Origin: Massilioclostridium coli
GTDB lineage: Bacteria; Bacillota; Clostridia; Oscillospirales; Ruminococcaceae
DNA length: 64,000 nucleotides
Reading direction: 5' to 3'
NCBI RefSeq assembly: GCF_900095865.1
Contig: NZ_FMIZ01000007.1
Location: 1,300,530 to 1,364,529, forward strand
Position 1 is the stretch's first letter; the number at the start of each line of letters is the position of its first letter. A program made the position numbers and the translations under genes. Shown piece by piece: positions 35,116 to 44,947 of this stretch. A model generated the notes under the pieces. It was not told the DNA's origin, made no database searches, and saw only the letters and a list, made by a program, of their open reading frames with translations.

Positions 35116-38100
35116 ATGAAAAAATTAATATCCGCATTGCTTGCTGTTACAATGGCTGCAACAGTAGCGGTGAGTTCTGTTAGTGCGGCAGAAGTGACTA
35201 AAACCTCCACAGATGCGTTATGGTCATCTTTCCAAAATCCGTCTTTTGAAACCAAGTCCCGTCCTCTGTGGTTCTGGAACGACCAGCTTGCCAACATGAG
35301 CAAAGAGGAAATTCGGGAAACATTAGTGAAATCCAAAGAGGAAAGCGGTTATGCCGGTGTGGCAATCCTTCCAAACTGGATGGAAGGCTATATGAGCGAC
35401 GAATATCTTGAGTTATACGAATATGCTCTGCAAACAGCAGAAGAACTTGGTATGAAAATGTGTTTGTATGATGAGAACGGTTTTCCAAGCGGACGTGCTG
35501 GTGGATTGCTAGCACAACAATATCCAGAAGACACCCTAAAACGCCTGGACAAAACCGAAAAAGACGTAACCGGACCCTCTACAGCTTCTGTACCATTGCC
35601 AACCGGACAATACCGTAGCTATTTAGGCGCTGTAGCAATGAATATGGATACCAAGGAAATCATTGATATTTCCGACCATGTTTCCTATGTTACAGAGGAT
35701 ACCCCAGGTGTTTATAGTTCTTCTAACCATCCTGCGATCAATGGGGAAACTTTTACTGCTGATAAAGCGTTTGATGGTGACTATTCCACTCGGTGGAATG
35801 CCGGAAAAGGTCAAACCACCGACCAGTGGCTGGAAGCCCGCTATGCGGAAGATACCACGGTAGACCGTATCGTAATCCGGGAGGCTTTAGGGAGAATTGA
35901 CAGTTATGCAATCCAATATTTTGACGGTGAAAACTGGATTGATATTTCCATCGGAACCACAATCGGTGAACAAAAAGAAATTCAATTTGATTCCCCAGTC
36001 ACTGCGAAAAGGTTCCGTTTGATGATCCACAGCGCTGGATTAACCGGAACAGATGATGATTCTAAACTAGCCTCTATTTATGAAATAGAACTATTCAACG
36101 GCTCTACAAAACTCCCACCCCCAAGCGCTGGGGAAGAATCGGTAGACCGTGTGACCTATACTGTTCCAGAAGGGAACTGGAAACTGATGGCTTTTGCTAC
36201 TGTAAAAGATGGGGATGATTTGGTGGACTATCTCAGCAAATCTGCTGTAGAACACTTTGTCGATATCACTCATGAAGCCTACTATCAGGAATTTTCTGAA
36301 TATTTTGGAACCGTTATTGATTCTGCTTTCTTTGATGAACCACCACTTTACCGTGCGTCCGGCAGAACCTGGACTGGGGAATTCAATACCATGTTTGAGG
36401 AAGCAAATGGATATAATCCAATTACCCTCTACCCTGCTCTGTGGTATGATATCGGAGAAGATACTTCCTATGCCAGAAACGCACTTATGGGATTCCGTGC
36501 GGAACTGTTCGCTTCCAATTATATTGGAACCATGACTGACTGGTGTCATGAACATGGCATTAAAATGACCGGCCACATGGATCAAGAGGAAAACGTCAAC
36601 CCTGTTACTTCTGACGGGGATCTGATGAAGGTATTCAAATATCAGGATATACCTGGTGTGGATGAAGTATTCAGCTATGACCGTGCCCGTAAAGCATATA
36701 AAATTGTCAGCTCCTCCGCTAACAACTGGGATAAAGGCCTGGTAATGACCGAATCCTACGGCGGCATGGGAGAAGGCATGGGCATCCCAGTGATGTATAA
36801 AGACATCATGAACCAATATGCAAAAGGAATTAACTATGTTGTACCTCACGCAATCTGGTACAACAACACCCAAAATGTACAAAATCCACCAGAACTTTCC
36901 TGGAGAAGCGAACAGTACGGTCCTGAACTTGCCAACTATAACAATTTTATTGGCAGAACCAGCGGACTGCTGCAAAATGGACGTCATGTAGCCGATATTG
37001 GGGTTCTCTATCCAATCGATACTCTGCAAGGCGCTTTCCAGTTTGATATTGGCGACCCTTACACCGGCAATGTTACCCCGGAAGAAGCGGACTACATGGA
37101 AGTTGGAGATTATCTTTCTTCTACCTTACGCCGTGATTTTACCTATTTACATCCAGAAGTAATCGCGGAAAAATGTACCGTAGAAGGCGATACTTTTCAA
37201 CTGAATAATGAAGTCAACTACGAAAACTACAAAGTGATTGTGATTCCCGGTTGTAAAACCATCAGTTGGGAAGCATTGAAAAAAATCCGGGAATTCTACG
37301 ACAACGGCGGCAAAGTAGTGGCAACAACTCAATTACCTTATATGTCGTCTGAAAAAGGACATAACCAGGATGTAGTTGACACAATCAAATACATGTTTGG
37401 TGTAGACGAAGACTTTATCTATGGCAATCACTCAAGAACCTACACTGCATCTTCCTATTTCCAAAATAATCCTACTTATGCAGCAGAAAAAGCGTTTGAT
37501 GGTGTTGCTTCCCTGGATAGCAGATGGAATGCCGGCGACCTCTCTGGCGGTGATCAATGGCTGGAAGTTGATTTTGGCGCTCCTACTACAGTAAACAAAA
37601 CAGTGATTACCGAAAGTGCTCCATACCGTGTTACTCAATACCATATTCAGTACTGGGATGGTTCTCAATGGGTAAATTGCGCAGAAGGAACTTCTATTGG
37701 AGATCACAAAACCAATTATTTTGAGCCAGTTACCACAACAAAACTCCGTTTGTACGTGGATACTATTGTTTCCGATAGTGTTTCCATCCAGGAATTTGAA
37801 GTATACAATAATGATAGTGAAAACTTGGCATTAGAACCAGAAAAAATAGCGGATAACAGCAATGAAAACGGTGGACGTTGCCAGTTTGTCGGTGTTAATT
37901 TCCGTGAAACATTAGGACCTGCATTGGACAATGTTGTAGAAAACTATGATGTCGAAATTGACCCTGTTTCCACTTCTGGCGGAGATTTGACCTATATCCA
38001 CAAAGTAAAAGAGAATAATGATATTTACTATTTCGCGAATTCCAGCGATAATCCAGTAAACACTTATGTCAATATCCGCAAAGAGTTTAAAAATCCAATG

Positions 38101-39198
38101 GTTTGGGATCCACATACAGGAACAAAATACGCACCTGAATACACTGTGGACAATGGTATTACCCGGATTAAACTGGATATTGATGCTGTAAAATCCGTAT
38201 TTATTATTGATGAAAATACATCTTCTTCCTCTCAAACAGATAAGACGATTTTGAAAACTGTAATTGATGAGGCAAAACGATTACAGCAAACAGAGGAATA
38301 TGCAAACGCAATTCCTGCTGTAAAACAATCTTTTCAAAAATCATTGGGTAACGCCCAAAATGTCTATGATAACCCTGCCGCAACCCAAAAAGATGTTGTG
38401 GAAGCATGGAGCAATTTAATCAAAGAAATCCATAAATTAGGCTTCCAGGCAGGAGATAAAACAGAATTACAGGCGTTGTATGACCAGGTAAAAGATACAA
38501 ATTTAGATGATTATCTGGATGGCGTAACAAAAGAAAACTTTAAAACCGCATTAGCTAATGCCAAAACTGTTTTAGATGACGAAAATGCCCTTGACACCGA
38601 AATTCAAAAAGCATACAATGAACTAAAGTCTGCTTTTGAAGCATTGGAGGAAAAACCTTCTGAAACAGTGGATAAATCCCAGTTGGAAAACTTGCTACAA
38701 CAATGTGATAGCTATCAACAGGATCAATTCACACCAAATACATGGGAAGTATTTGTGCCAGCTCTGAAAACAGCTCAAAACATTTATGCAAAGCCAGATG
38801 CAACACAAGACGAAGTCAATAGCGCAACAGACACCTTATTAAATGCTATGTTACAACTGCGTTATAAGGCAGATAAATCTATTCTGGAAAACATGGTAGC
38901 ACAATTGGAAACCATGGATACTTCCGGTTATACCCCTGAAAGTCTTGCAGTTCTTAATGCGGCAATCCAAGAGGCAAAAACGGTATTACAAGATGAAAAC
39001 CTGAGTAAAGAAAACCAATCTGTAGTTGATACCCAGGTGGAAAATTTGATTGCGGCAGTTGCAAGCTTGGAAAAACAAAATAGCCCAAATATTATTGAAA
39101 AGGCTGCTGCTACAGGGGATGTTGCTCCAATTGCGGGCATTGTTTTGTTAGCATTGGCTGGTACAGCGATAATCGCTTTGAGAAAACGCAAAAAATAG
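35116..39198 (+). CDS. Large secreted GH106-like glycoside hydrolase, F5/8C and FIVAR domains
   Basis: A 1360-residue surface protein. A signal peptide (about 1-24, cleaved after VSAA) is followed by a GH106-like barrel: SRPLWFWND and LYDENGFPSGRAGG in the first part, FDEPPL (Glu408) and MTESYGG (Glu546) as catalytic candidates. An F5/8 type C domain (about 190-330) is inserted within the catalytic domain, and a second one lies at about 773-900. Four FIVAR-like helical repeats follow (about 1042-1325). The C-terminus has ATGDVAP, a hydrophobic helix and RKRKK, resembling a sortase signal without a standard LPxTG. GH106 members cleave alpha-L-rhamnose; substrate here is inferred. Confidence 0.85.
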   Translation: MKKLISALLAVTMAATVAVSSVSAAEVTKTSTDALWSSFQNPSFETKSRPLWFWNDQLANMSKEEIRETLVKSKEESGYAGVAILPNWMEGYMSDEYLELYEYALQTAEELGMKMCLYDENGFPSGRAGGLLAQQYPEDTLKRLDKTEKDVTGPSTASVPLPTGQYRSYLGAVAMNMDTKEIIDISDHVSYVTEDTPGVYSSSNHPAINGETFTADKAFDGDYSTRWNAGKGQTTDQWLEARYAEDTTVDRIVIREALGRIDSYAIQYFDGENWIDISIGTTIGEQKEIQFDSPVTAKRFRLMIHSAGLTGTDDDSKLASIYEIELFNGSTKLPPPSAGEESVDRVTYTVPEGNWKLMAFATVKDGDDLVDYLSKSAVEHFVDITHEAYYQEFSEYFGTVIDSAFFDEPPLYRASGRTWTGEFNTMFEEANGYNPITLYPALWYDIGEDTSYARNALMGFRAELFASNYIGTMTDWCHEHGIKMTGHMDQEENVNPVTSDGDLMKVFKYQDIPGVDEVFSYDRARKAYKIVSSSANNWDKGLVMTESYGGMGEGMGIPVMYKDIMNQYAKGINYVVPHAIWYNNTQNVQNPPELSWRSEQYGPELANYNNFIGRTSGLLQNGRHVADIGVLYPIDTLQGAFQFDIGDPYTGNVTPEEADYMEVGDYLSSTLRRDFTYLHPEVIAEKCTVEGDTFQLNNEVNYENYKVIVIPGCKTISWEALKKIREFYDNGGKVVATTQLPYMSSEKGHNQDVVDTIKYMFGVDEDFIYGNHSRTYTASSYFQNNPTYAAEKAFDGVASLDSRWNAGDLSGGDQWLEVDFGAPTTVNKTVITESAPYRVTQYHIQYWDGSQWVNCAEGTSIGDHKTNYFEPVTTTKLRLYVDTIVSDSVSIQEFEVYNNDSENLALEPEKIADNSNENGGRCQFVGVNFRETLGPALDNVVENYDVEIDPVSTSGGDLTYIHKVKENNDIYYFANSSDNPVNTYVNIRKEFKNPMVWDPHTGTKYAPEYTVDNGITRIKLDIDAVKSVFIIDENTSSSSQTDKTILKTVIDEAKRLQQTEEYANAIPAVKQSFQKSLGNAQNVYDNPAATQKDVVEAWSNLIKEIHKLGFQAGDKTELQALYDQVKDTNLDDYLDGVTKENFKTALANAKTVLDDENALDTEIQKAYNELKSAFEALEEKPSETVDKSQLENLLQQCDSYQQDQFTPNTWEVFVPALKTAQNIYAKPDATQDEVNSATDTLLNAMLQLRYKADKSILENMVAQLETMDTSGYTPESLAVLNAAIQEAKTVLQDENLSKENQSVVDTQVENLIAAVASLEKQNSPNIIEKAAATGDVAPIAGIVLLALAGTAIIALRKRKK

Positions 39199-39233
39199 CA
39201 TTGTTTCTTTATTGAAACTATATAACAATTATC

Positions 39234-39269
39234 AAAAAACCTCAACCAGAAAACTGGTTGAGGTTTTTT
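39234..39269 (+). terminator. Terminator of the glycosidase gene
   Basis: A perfect 16-bp stem (39234-39249 and 39254-39269), 36 bases after the stop. Confidence 0.88.
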
Positions 39270-39399
39270 GATATCAATTTCCTCTAAAATTTACAATATC
39301 GTTTATTTCCTCTCCATTTTTATATCAGACAGAAATAATTGAAAGGTTTATTTTCATTGTATCCATATCCACTATTTCAGCCTTTTGTTGTGGTTAAAT

Positions 39400-39525
39400 T
39401 CAGGTTTTATTTCGATACCATTCCCTCCATAACAGCAACAATGTAATACAGTTAATAACAATTGTGATAATATCGTTAGTTAATTTAATCTTTCGATAGA
39501 TTGTCAATGCTTTTTTATGTTCCAT
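39400..39525 (-). CDS. Small membrane protein of 41 residues
   Basis: An ATG preceded by AGGAGG at optimal distance starts a 41-codon frame: a basic N-terminus, then a hydrophobic helix at about residues 18-33 (NDIITIVINCITLLLLW), then a charged end with REWYRNK. It is too short for standard gene calls. The layout resembles small holin-like or type I toxin peptides, but also many harmless membrane peptides. No antitoxin RNA was identified. Confidence 0.6.
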   Translation of the reverse strand: MEHKKALTIYRKIKLTNDIITIVINCITLLLLWREWYRNKT

Positions 39526-39650
39526 TTTGCCTATCCTCCTATTCTCTAGTTTGTTGTTATCTTGTTTCATCTGATTCTAATTATACATAATACTATTGCA
39601 TTTATTCGCTCGATAGGTGGTATACTAAAAGGAGTAAAGGAGGTTTTGGT

Positions 39651-40328
39651 ATGTTGATTGTTATGATCCGCGCAATTCTGTTATATATTCTAATTATATT
39701 TTGTATGCGTTTTATGGGAAAACGCCAAATTGGTGAATTACAACCTGGAGAATTGGTTATAACAATGATGATTTCCAATATGGCAATCCTACCAATCGAA
39801 GATACCAATATCCCCATGCTTGCAGGAGCTGTCCCTATCTTAATTTTAGTTTGTTTTGAGATTATCCTCTCTGTCTTTACTTTAAGATGGAAAAAGCTGC
39901 GTAAATTTATTTCTGGAAGTCCGGTAGTCATCATTGAAAATGGAGTTCTAAAGCAACAAGAATTAAAAAAGCTGCGGTTCTCTATTGATGACTTGATGGA
40001 AGGTCTACGTTCCAAAGATATTTTTAACGTATCAGAAGTATTATATGCTCTGGTAGAAACCAATGGCAAAATTAGCGTGGTAAAAAAAGGAGCGAGCCAA
40101 ACTATTACAGCCAATATGTTGAATTTGGAAGTACAGGAAGAAATCCCTCCTACTATCGTTATCAGTGATGGCATTTTAGTAAAAGAAAATATAGAAAAAT
40201 ATCATATTGATCCAAATTGGATAAACGAAATTTTAAAGAAAAAACATTTATCCCAAAAGGATGTTTTTATTATGACAACTACACCCCAACAAACCTATCA
40301 GATTATTCGAAAAGAGGCTATATCATGA
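39651..40328 (+). CDS. DUF421 family membrane protein (YetF/YrbG-like)
   Basis: A 225-residue protein with two or three N-terminal membrane helices (about 1-75; FMGKRQIGELQPGELVITMMISN is the conserved family motif) and a C-terminal soluble domain (about 85-215). The DUF421 family is widespread in Firmicutes, some members being sporulation-linked, but with no biochemical role set. AAAGGAGG precedes the ATG. It overlaps the following gene by four bases in ATGA, so the two are translationally coupled. Confidence 0.9.
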   Translation: MLIVMIRAILLYILIIFCMRFMGKRQIGELQPGELVITMMISNMAILPIEDTNIPMLAGAVPILILVCFEIILSVFTLRWKKLRKFISGSPVVIIENGVLKQQELKKLRFSIDDLMEGLRSKDIFNVSEVLYALVETNGKISVVKKGASQTITANMLNLEVQEEIPPTIVISDGILVKENIEKYHIDPNWINEILKKKHLSQKDVFIMTTTPQQTYQIIRKEAIS

Positions 40329-40705
40329 AGCGGTTATTTGTCTCGTTAGGGATTATTACTGTTATTTTAACGATCAGTTTAGTTGGTCTGTGGCATTTAA
40401 ATTTTGTGACAGACCAGGTAGAGGAATACACCACCAACATACAAACCGCATTGGACCAAAACAATATAACAAAAGCCCAAGAACTGAATTATCAGCTCTC
40501 AGGCTTTTGGGAACGGCAACACCGTTATTTAACATTATATATCCGCCATAATAATATAGATGAAATTAGCAAAACAATTTCTGAATTAGAACAATACCTC
40601 CAACGCACAGATTATGCGGAGTTCTCTTCCAGGTTAAGCTACATCCAACAACTGATGTTGGATATGAGAGATGCCGAAATTCCTATTCTTTTCAATATAT
40701 TATAA
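40325..40705 (+). CDS. DUF4363 family protein
   Basis: A 126-residue protein with an N-terminal membrane helix (MKRLFVSLGIITVILTISLV) and an outer all-helical region. DUF4363 genes commonly follow DUF421 genes in Clostridia and bacilli, which suggests a shared complex. The start is the ATG overlapping the DUF421 stop; a much longer frame running through DUF421 is rejected. It ends back-to-back with nrdR: the two stop codons are adjacent. Confidence 0.85.
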   Translation: MKRLFVSLGIITVILTISLVGLWHLNFVTDQVEEYTTNIQTALDQNNITKAQELNYQLSGFWERQHRYLTLYIRHNNIDEISKTISELEQYLQRTDYAEFSSRLSYIQQLMLDMRDAEIPILFNIL

Positions 40706-41152
40706 CTATTTCAAGCTTTTTAACTCTTCCATAAATTCATCTAAAGTAGAAAACTCACGGTACACCGAGACAAATCGGATATATGCTACTAGATCAATAT
40801 CCTTTAGTTTTTGCATTGCCAACTCGGCAATATCATTGGATGATACTTCCCGAACAAATGAATTAAGCAGAGAAGCCTCAATATCAGCAACTGCCTTTTC
40901 CAATATTTCAATCGAAACTGGACGCTTTCCACATGCCCTTAATAACCGGTTTAATAGTTTTTGACGGTCAAAAGGCTGGCGGGAATGGTCTTTTTTTACC
41001 ACCATTAACGGTGTAGTTTCAATTATTTCATAAGTAGTAAAACGTCCACCACATTGGATGCATTCTCTTCTACGCCTAATTTTAGATCCTTCTTCTGTTG
41101 GACGGGAATCAATCACTTTGCTTTCATTATAACCACAAAACGGGCATTTCAC
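40706..41152 (-). CDS. nrdR: Ribonucleotide reductase regulator NrdR
   Basis: A 148-residue repressor of nrd genes. The N-terminal zinc ribbon reads CPFCG...[15 protein letters not shown], and the central ATP-cone domain has [16 protein letters not shown]. It senses ATP/dATP. The start is a GTG with GGGGAG upstream. No nrd genes are in the window. It is convergent with DUF4363, sharing no intergenic space. Confidence 0.96.
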   Translation of the reverse strand: MKCPFCGYNESKVIDSRPTEEGSKIRRRRECIQCGGRFTTYEIIETTPLMVVKKDHSRQPFDRQKLLNRLLRACGKRPVSIEILEKAVADIEASLLNSFVREVSSNDIAELAMQKLKDIDLVAYIRFVSVYREFSTLDEFMEELKSLK

Positions 41153-41441
41153 TGGAACATCTCCCCTTTTTATGAAACTAACTCTTTAAGCTAATCTGCC
41201 ATAACAAAATAAAATTTTTTTCATTAAAATAATACATATAACACAGTGCTATTTTATTCTGCTACACTTTAAATTGATAGAAACAAAATAATATTTACTA
41301 TAGTAAACTAGTAAAACAATGAAGTGTTTATACTACAATAAATTCTATCAGACCATATATTATATCAGTCTAATTTAATACCATACTAATTATACATTGT
41401 AATAATTAAATATTTGGTTCTGTTAAAAATGTGTTGTCAAC

Positions 41442-41506
41442 AAATAAAATAGTATCCATGTTCGCTAACCGATAGGTTTAAATAAAAATCTTATTCTATT
41501 TTTTAT
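41442..41506. repeat. 65-bp direct repeat, copy A
   Basis: Matches copy B (41534-41598) at 60 of 65 positions. Contains CTAACCGATAGGTTT and ends in CTATTTTTTAT; its ends AAAATAG/CTATTTT are inverted. Confidence 0.85.
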
Positions 41507-41533
41507 TACGTTGCGCTTTTATGCGCATAAGTA

Positions 41534-41598
41534 AAATAAAATAGTACCTATTTTCACTAACCGATAGGTTTGAATAAAAATCTTATTCTATTTTTTAT
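41534..41598. repeat. 65-bp direct repeat, copy B
   Basis: Second copy, offset 92 bases from copy A, between it and the DUF6514-like gene. See findings. Confidence 0.85.
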
Positions 41599-41633
41599 AG
41601 TATCATAAAAATTGGAAAAATACAATCTTTTTC

Positions 41634-41918
41634 TTAATAAATTGATGTGGTTTCTACTAAAAAATCATAGAGTACATCATCAATGTGACAAATGTCAACA
41701 TCATTTTCTGCCAGCAAAGAAAGAAAACACCATGTTGTTTCTTCAGACTCAGATAGGTTTTGGTATTCATACACTAACTGTCCTGTCGTAATTTCTGTAA
41801 TACGAATACCATATTCAGTAAATTCTCCCATATCTACGTCCTTTACAGCATGGTGCGTCATTTCATAGTTATGTTGTCCATCACTTAAAATAGTTTTAAT
41901 AATTTTGCCCTGATTCAT
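41634..41918 (-). CDS. DUF6514-like small protein
   Basis: A 94-residue soluble acidic protein. It has YGIRITEITTGQLVYEYQNLS, an EITxG strand pair, and a C-terminal helical part (NDVDICHIDDVLYDFLVE) that suits DUF6514, a family found in Clostridia with no known function. GGAGGAAAAG precedes ATG at 41918; 34 more codons of open frame upstream are rejected. It lies 37 bases from the direct repeats, which follow its stop. Confidence 0.65.
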   Translation of the reverse strand: MNQGKIIKTILSDGQHNYEMTHHAVKDVDMGEFTEYGIRITEITTGQLVYEYQNLSESEETTWCFLSLLAENDVDICHIDDVLYDFLVETTSIY

Positions 41919-42245
41919 TATTGCTTTTCCTCCCAAAGCGTTTTTAATTTTCCAGGCACTATTATATAACAGCTTCCCATAATAATCCACTATTTTTATT
42001 CGACAACAATCAACAAACATTTAAACACTATGTGTATTGTGTTGTTTATTTTTCACAAAACTTCAACATTATTGCTAAATCCGATTACCACTTATTTGTT
42101 TTCATTTTAAAAATTATACAATATGGAAAATATTTCTATAAAATAAATCAACACTTCGTAAAAATACGACAATTTGTTTTATTTAAACAACAAAAACGTT
42201 TTTGCAACCCGTTTTTCGTTAAAGTCCACAATTGGTATTGCCGTT

Positions 42246-43034
42246 TTATAGCAAATTTGCCATATAGCTTTCTAAAAATTGATATCCTTGTATAATCTCA
42301 GAATACTCCTGATAACTTTTACGGTATACCTCAATAAAGACAGTTCCTTGATAATTTTGTTTTTTAAGTATGGGAAGCAGCCCCAAAATTTTTCCATCCC
42401 CTTTGCCTGGTAACAAACAATCCTGTTGTCCTTTCCGGTCGCTAAAGTGAATATGGCGTACTTGCTCTCCCATTACTTTTAACATTTCTATTGGTGATAC
42501 TTCACTGCGAATACACTGCTTTGTATCCAAAGTAAAATGGACAGAATCCCCTAGTTGTTGTTTCATTCTTTGGATGAAATCAATATTACGACTTTTACAG
42601 CGGGCAACATTCTCCTGTAACAATTCTATTCCAGCTGATTTTGCATACTCGTTCAGTTTATCAAACCGTTCAAAATATAGGTTGTCTTCACACAAAACAT
42701 CTTTATGCGCCCCATGAAAAATCAAATATTTTGCCCCTATCCTATTACAAAATTCAAAATAGTGCTGGTATAGACAAACCCCATCCTCAAAACGCCTTTT
42801 ATAATTACTAAAAAATAAAAGTGGTTCCATACCAGAAGTAAAGGGGTGCACAGAAACTACCTGTGTCAACCCCTGCTTTAATATCTCCTGTAACCTTTTC
42901 ACGAACGGAACTTCTAGTTCTGAAAAAGTATTTAAAAAAATCTCAATGTATGGAACCTGATGGGAAACCAATTCATATAACGCATTTTCTGTGAGTTCTG
43001 GATAATAGCACGCTGTAGATACCCCGCATTTCAT
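42246..43034 (-). CDS. Sugar phosphate isomerase/epimerase-like TIM-barrel protein
   Basis: A 262-residue AP-endonuclease-2-fold TIM barrel. Metal ligands appear conserved as Glu (IELLQEN), Asp (FTLDTKQ), His (HIHFSD) and Glu near the C-terminus (VFIEVY). Family members act on sugar or keto sugars; the substrate is unknown. GAGGTG precedes the ATG, 18 bases from the end of the peptide-binding lipoprotein gene, so the two are probably co-transcribed. This pairing with a transport protein hints at uptake and conversion of a sugar or glycopeptide. Confidence 0.85.
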   Translation of the reverse strand: MKCGVSTACYYPELTENALYELVSHQVPYIEIFLNTFSELEVPFVKRLQEILKQGLTQVVSVHPFTSGMEPLLFFSNYKRRFEDGVCLYQHYFEFCNRIGAKYLIFHGAHKDVLCEDNLYFERFDKLNEYAKSAGIELLQENVARCKSRNIDFIQRMKQQLGDSVHFTLDTKQCIRSEVSPIEMLKVMGEQVRHIHFSDRKGQQDCLLPGKGDGKILGLLPILKKQNYQGTVFIEVYRKSYQEYSEIIQGYQFLESYMANLL

Positions 43035-43052
43035 TCATGGTCACCTCATATT

Positions 43053-44672
43053 CTATTTTTGTTTTGTTGCATATTTAAATTGGATCAGACGTCCAGCTGA
43101 ATCAAACACCAAATGATCTACCCCAGTGCGGGTGACAAAATATTCTTTTTGAAAATACAATGGTAAAAATACAGAGTCAGATAACAAAATCTGTTCTGCC
43201 TGTTGGCAGGCTGATATCATATCGTCTACACTTACAGCGGATTCTGCCCGATTCATTGCCTGAACAAATGCAGGAGAAGAATTTTGTACCTGTTCTCCAT
43301 CCAAAAATTGAGATAATATATCTTCTGGAGAACTTCCCGTATTGGTAACAGAAATTAAAGCGCAATCATAATTTTTTGTCTTTAAAGCTTGCTGGTATTC
43401 TTTATCGGATAAACCGGTAATTTTAAAATAAACTCCTAAATTACTTTGCCATTGCTGAGAAATCTGTTGCACTAACGTTTCAACTTCCTCTGGTACAATC
43501 AATTCTTTTTGATTAATATCAGATAAATTCAATTGTGCTAACCCGTTTTGTAAATGTTGCCTTGCTTGTTCTACATTGTAATAGTTTGGAATAGTTGACT
43601 CTGGAAGGTCTCGGTACGATTGATCCAATATCTTAACAGAAGAAGGGACAACAGCATTAGTGTTTACGGTAGATTCTGGTAAATACGACTCATATTGGTT
43701 GCGATCTATGCTCATCATAAATGCCATCCGAATATCCTGATTACTCCATTCTGGTCTTTCTGTATTAAACGCCAGTCCCCATACTGTATTTTCAAAATCT
43801 TTGGAAACAAAGTCCTTAGAGGAAAGCTGTGAATACTCTTTCGCTGTTAAAATACCAATATCTATGGTATCACTATTTAACGCCTCCAGCGCCTCTTCTG
43901 AAGTACGGATCGTCAAATTAGCACCAGAAGCTACTGTTGGCAAAGCAGATTGGTATACTGGATTTTGACGAATACGCACATAATGCTCTACAGACCATTC
44001 TTTCATATAGAAAGGGCCATTGGAAAGGGTATGCTCTAAGTCCAGACCATATCTTCCTTTTGTTTCATTAAAAAATGTTTCATTACAAGGCATTGCTGGC
44101 GTTGTTGTCATCAGTTCTAAAAACATCGCATTTGGTGCTTCTAAATAAACTGTAAGGGTGGTATCGTTTTCCGCTACTACCCCTAATTGATCAACCGAAA
44201 GCCCATTTTCATGGACTGCCTTTGCATTTTTAATACAATAAAAGTTTGCCGCAAAAGGAGAATTCGTATTGGGATTTAATAATCTGCGGAAAGCAAATTG
44301 AAAATCATATGCTGTTACCGGAGTATTATAACTTTCTGTTCCATCTTCTGGGTCATTCTTATAACGGTGCATCCATTTTGCATCAGAACGAAGATGGAAA
44401 GTATAGGCCATTTTGTCATCAGAAACATCATAGCTTGTTGCAACGCCCTCGGACAACTTGCCATCTTCCTCTTTCGTCAGCAGTCCTTCATAAATATTTT
44501 GGATGACTAACATGGAATTATAATCAGATGCTACCTGTGGGTCAAGGCTTTGTGGGTCATCTGTTAAGCTATAACTCATCAACTTTCCTGTAGCGTCACC
44601 AGAACCCCCACATCCTGCTAACATAACACTAATACATACACAAAGCAACAAGCAAATGATCCTTCTTTTCAT
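43053..44672 (-). CDS. Peptide/oligopeptide ABC-type substrate-binding lipoprotein
   Basis: A 539-residue family 5 solute-binding protein. The N-terminus MKRRIICLLLCVCISVMLAG then C is a lipoprotein signal. SLDPQVASDYNSMLVIQNIYEGLL and WSNQDIRMAFMMSIDRNQY mark the SBP family 5 (OppA/DppA) fold. No permease or ATPase genes follow. It may feed a transporter encoded elsewhere, or sense peptides. GAGGTG precedes the ATG. Confidence 0.92.
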   Translation of the reverse strand: MKRRIICLLLCVCISVMLAGCGGSGDATGKLMSYSLTDDPQSLDPQVASDYNSMLVIQNIYEGLLTKEEDGKLSEGVATSYDVSDDKMAYTFHLRSDAKWMHRYKNDPEDGTESYNTPVTAYDFQFAFRRLLNPNTNSPFAANFYCIKNAKAVHENGLSVDQLGVVAENDTTLTVYLEAPNAMFLELMTTTPAMPCNETFFNETKGRYGLDLEHTLSNGPFYMKEWSVEHYVRIRQNPVYQSALPTVASGANLTIRTSEEALEALNSDTIDIGILTAKEYSQLSSKDFVSKDFENTVWGLAFNTERPEWSNQDIRMAFMMSIDRNQYESYLPESTVNTNAVVPSSVKILDQSYRDLPESTIPNYYNVEQARQHLQNGLAQLNLSDINQKELIVPEEVETLVQQISQQWQSNLGVYFKITGLSDKEYQQALKTKNYDCALISVTNTGSSPEDILSQFLDGEQVQNSSPAFVQAMNRAESAVSVDDMISACQQAEQILLSDSVFLPLYFQKEYFVTRTGVDHLVFDSAGRLIQFKYATKQK

Positions 44673-44882
44673 TTTTACACCTCAATCAAATCTATCTTAA
44701 ATACTAAAATCATTTTTTGTCGTTAATTATTCCGCTTTTATTATAACAAGACATTGCGTTTAACTCAATAGAATTTGCTATTTTGTAAGTGTTATTTCAT
44801 AAAAAAGTAAAATATAATTCGTGCGATTATACCAAAATTTTGTATTTTATTCTTATTAAACAGAATTTATGTAATGTTTCTA

Positions 44883-44911
44883 TTGCAATTTATTAAAAAA
44901 TATTATAGAAT
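44883..44911 (+). promoter_or_regulatory. Promoter of the NSS symporter operon
   Basis: TTGCAA (44883-44888), 17 bases, TAGAAT (44906-44911), 36 bases before the ATG. Confidence 0.68.
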
Positions 44912-44947
44912 ATATTCATATATCTAACAAAATAGGGGTATTCAATT

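Noticed and set aside
36091-37029. 312-codon minus-strand frame opposite the glycosidase
   Set aside because: Antisense shadow; no ribosome site and no domain.
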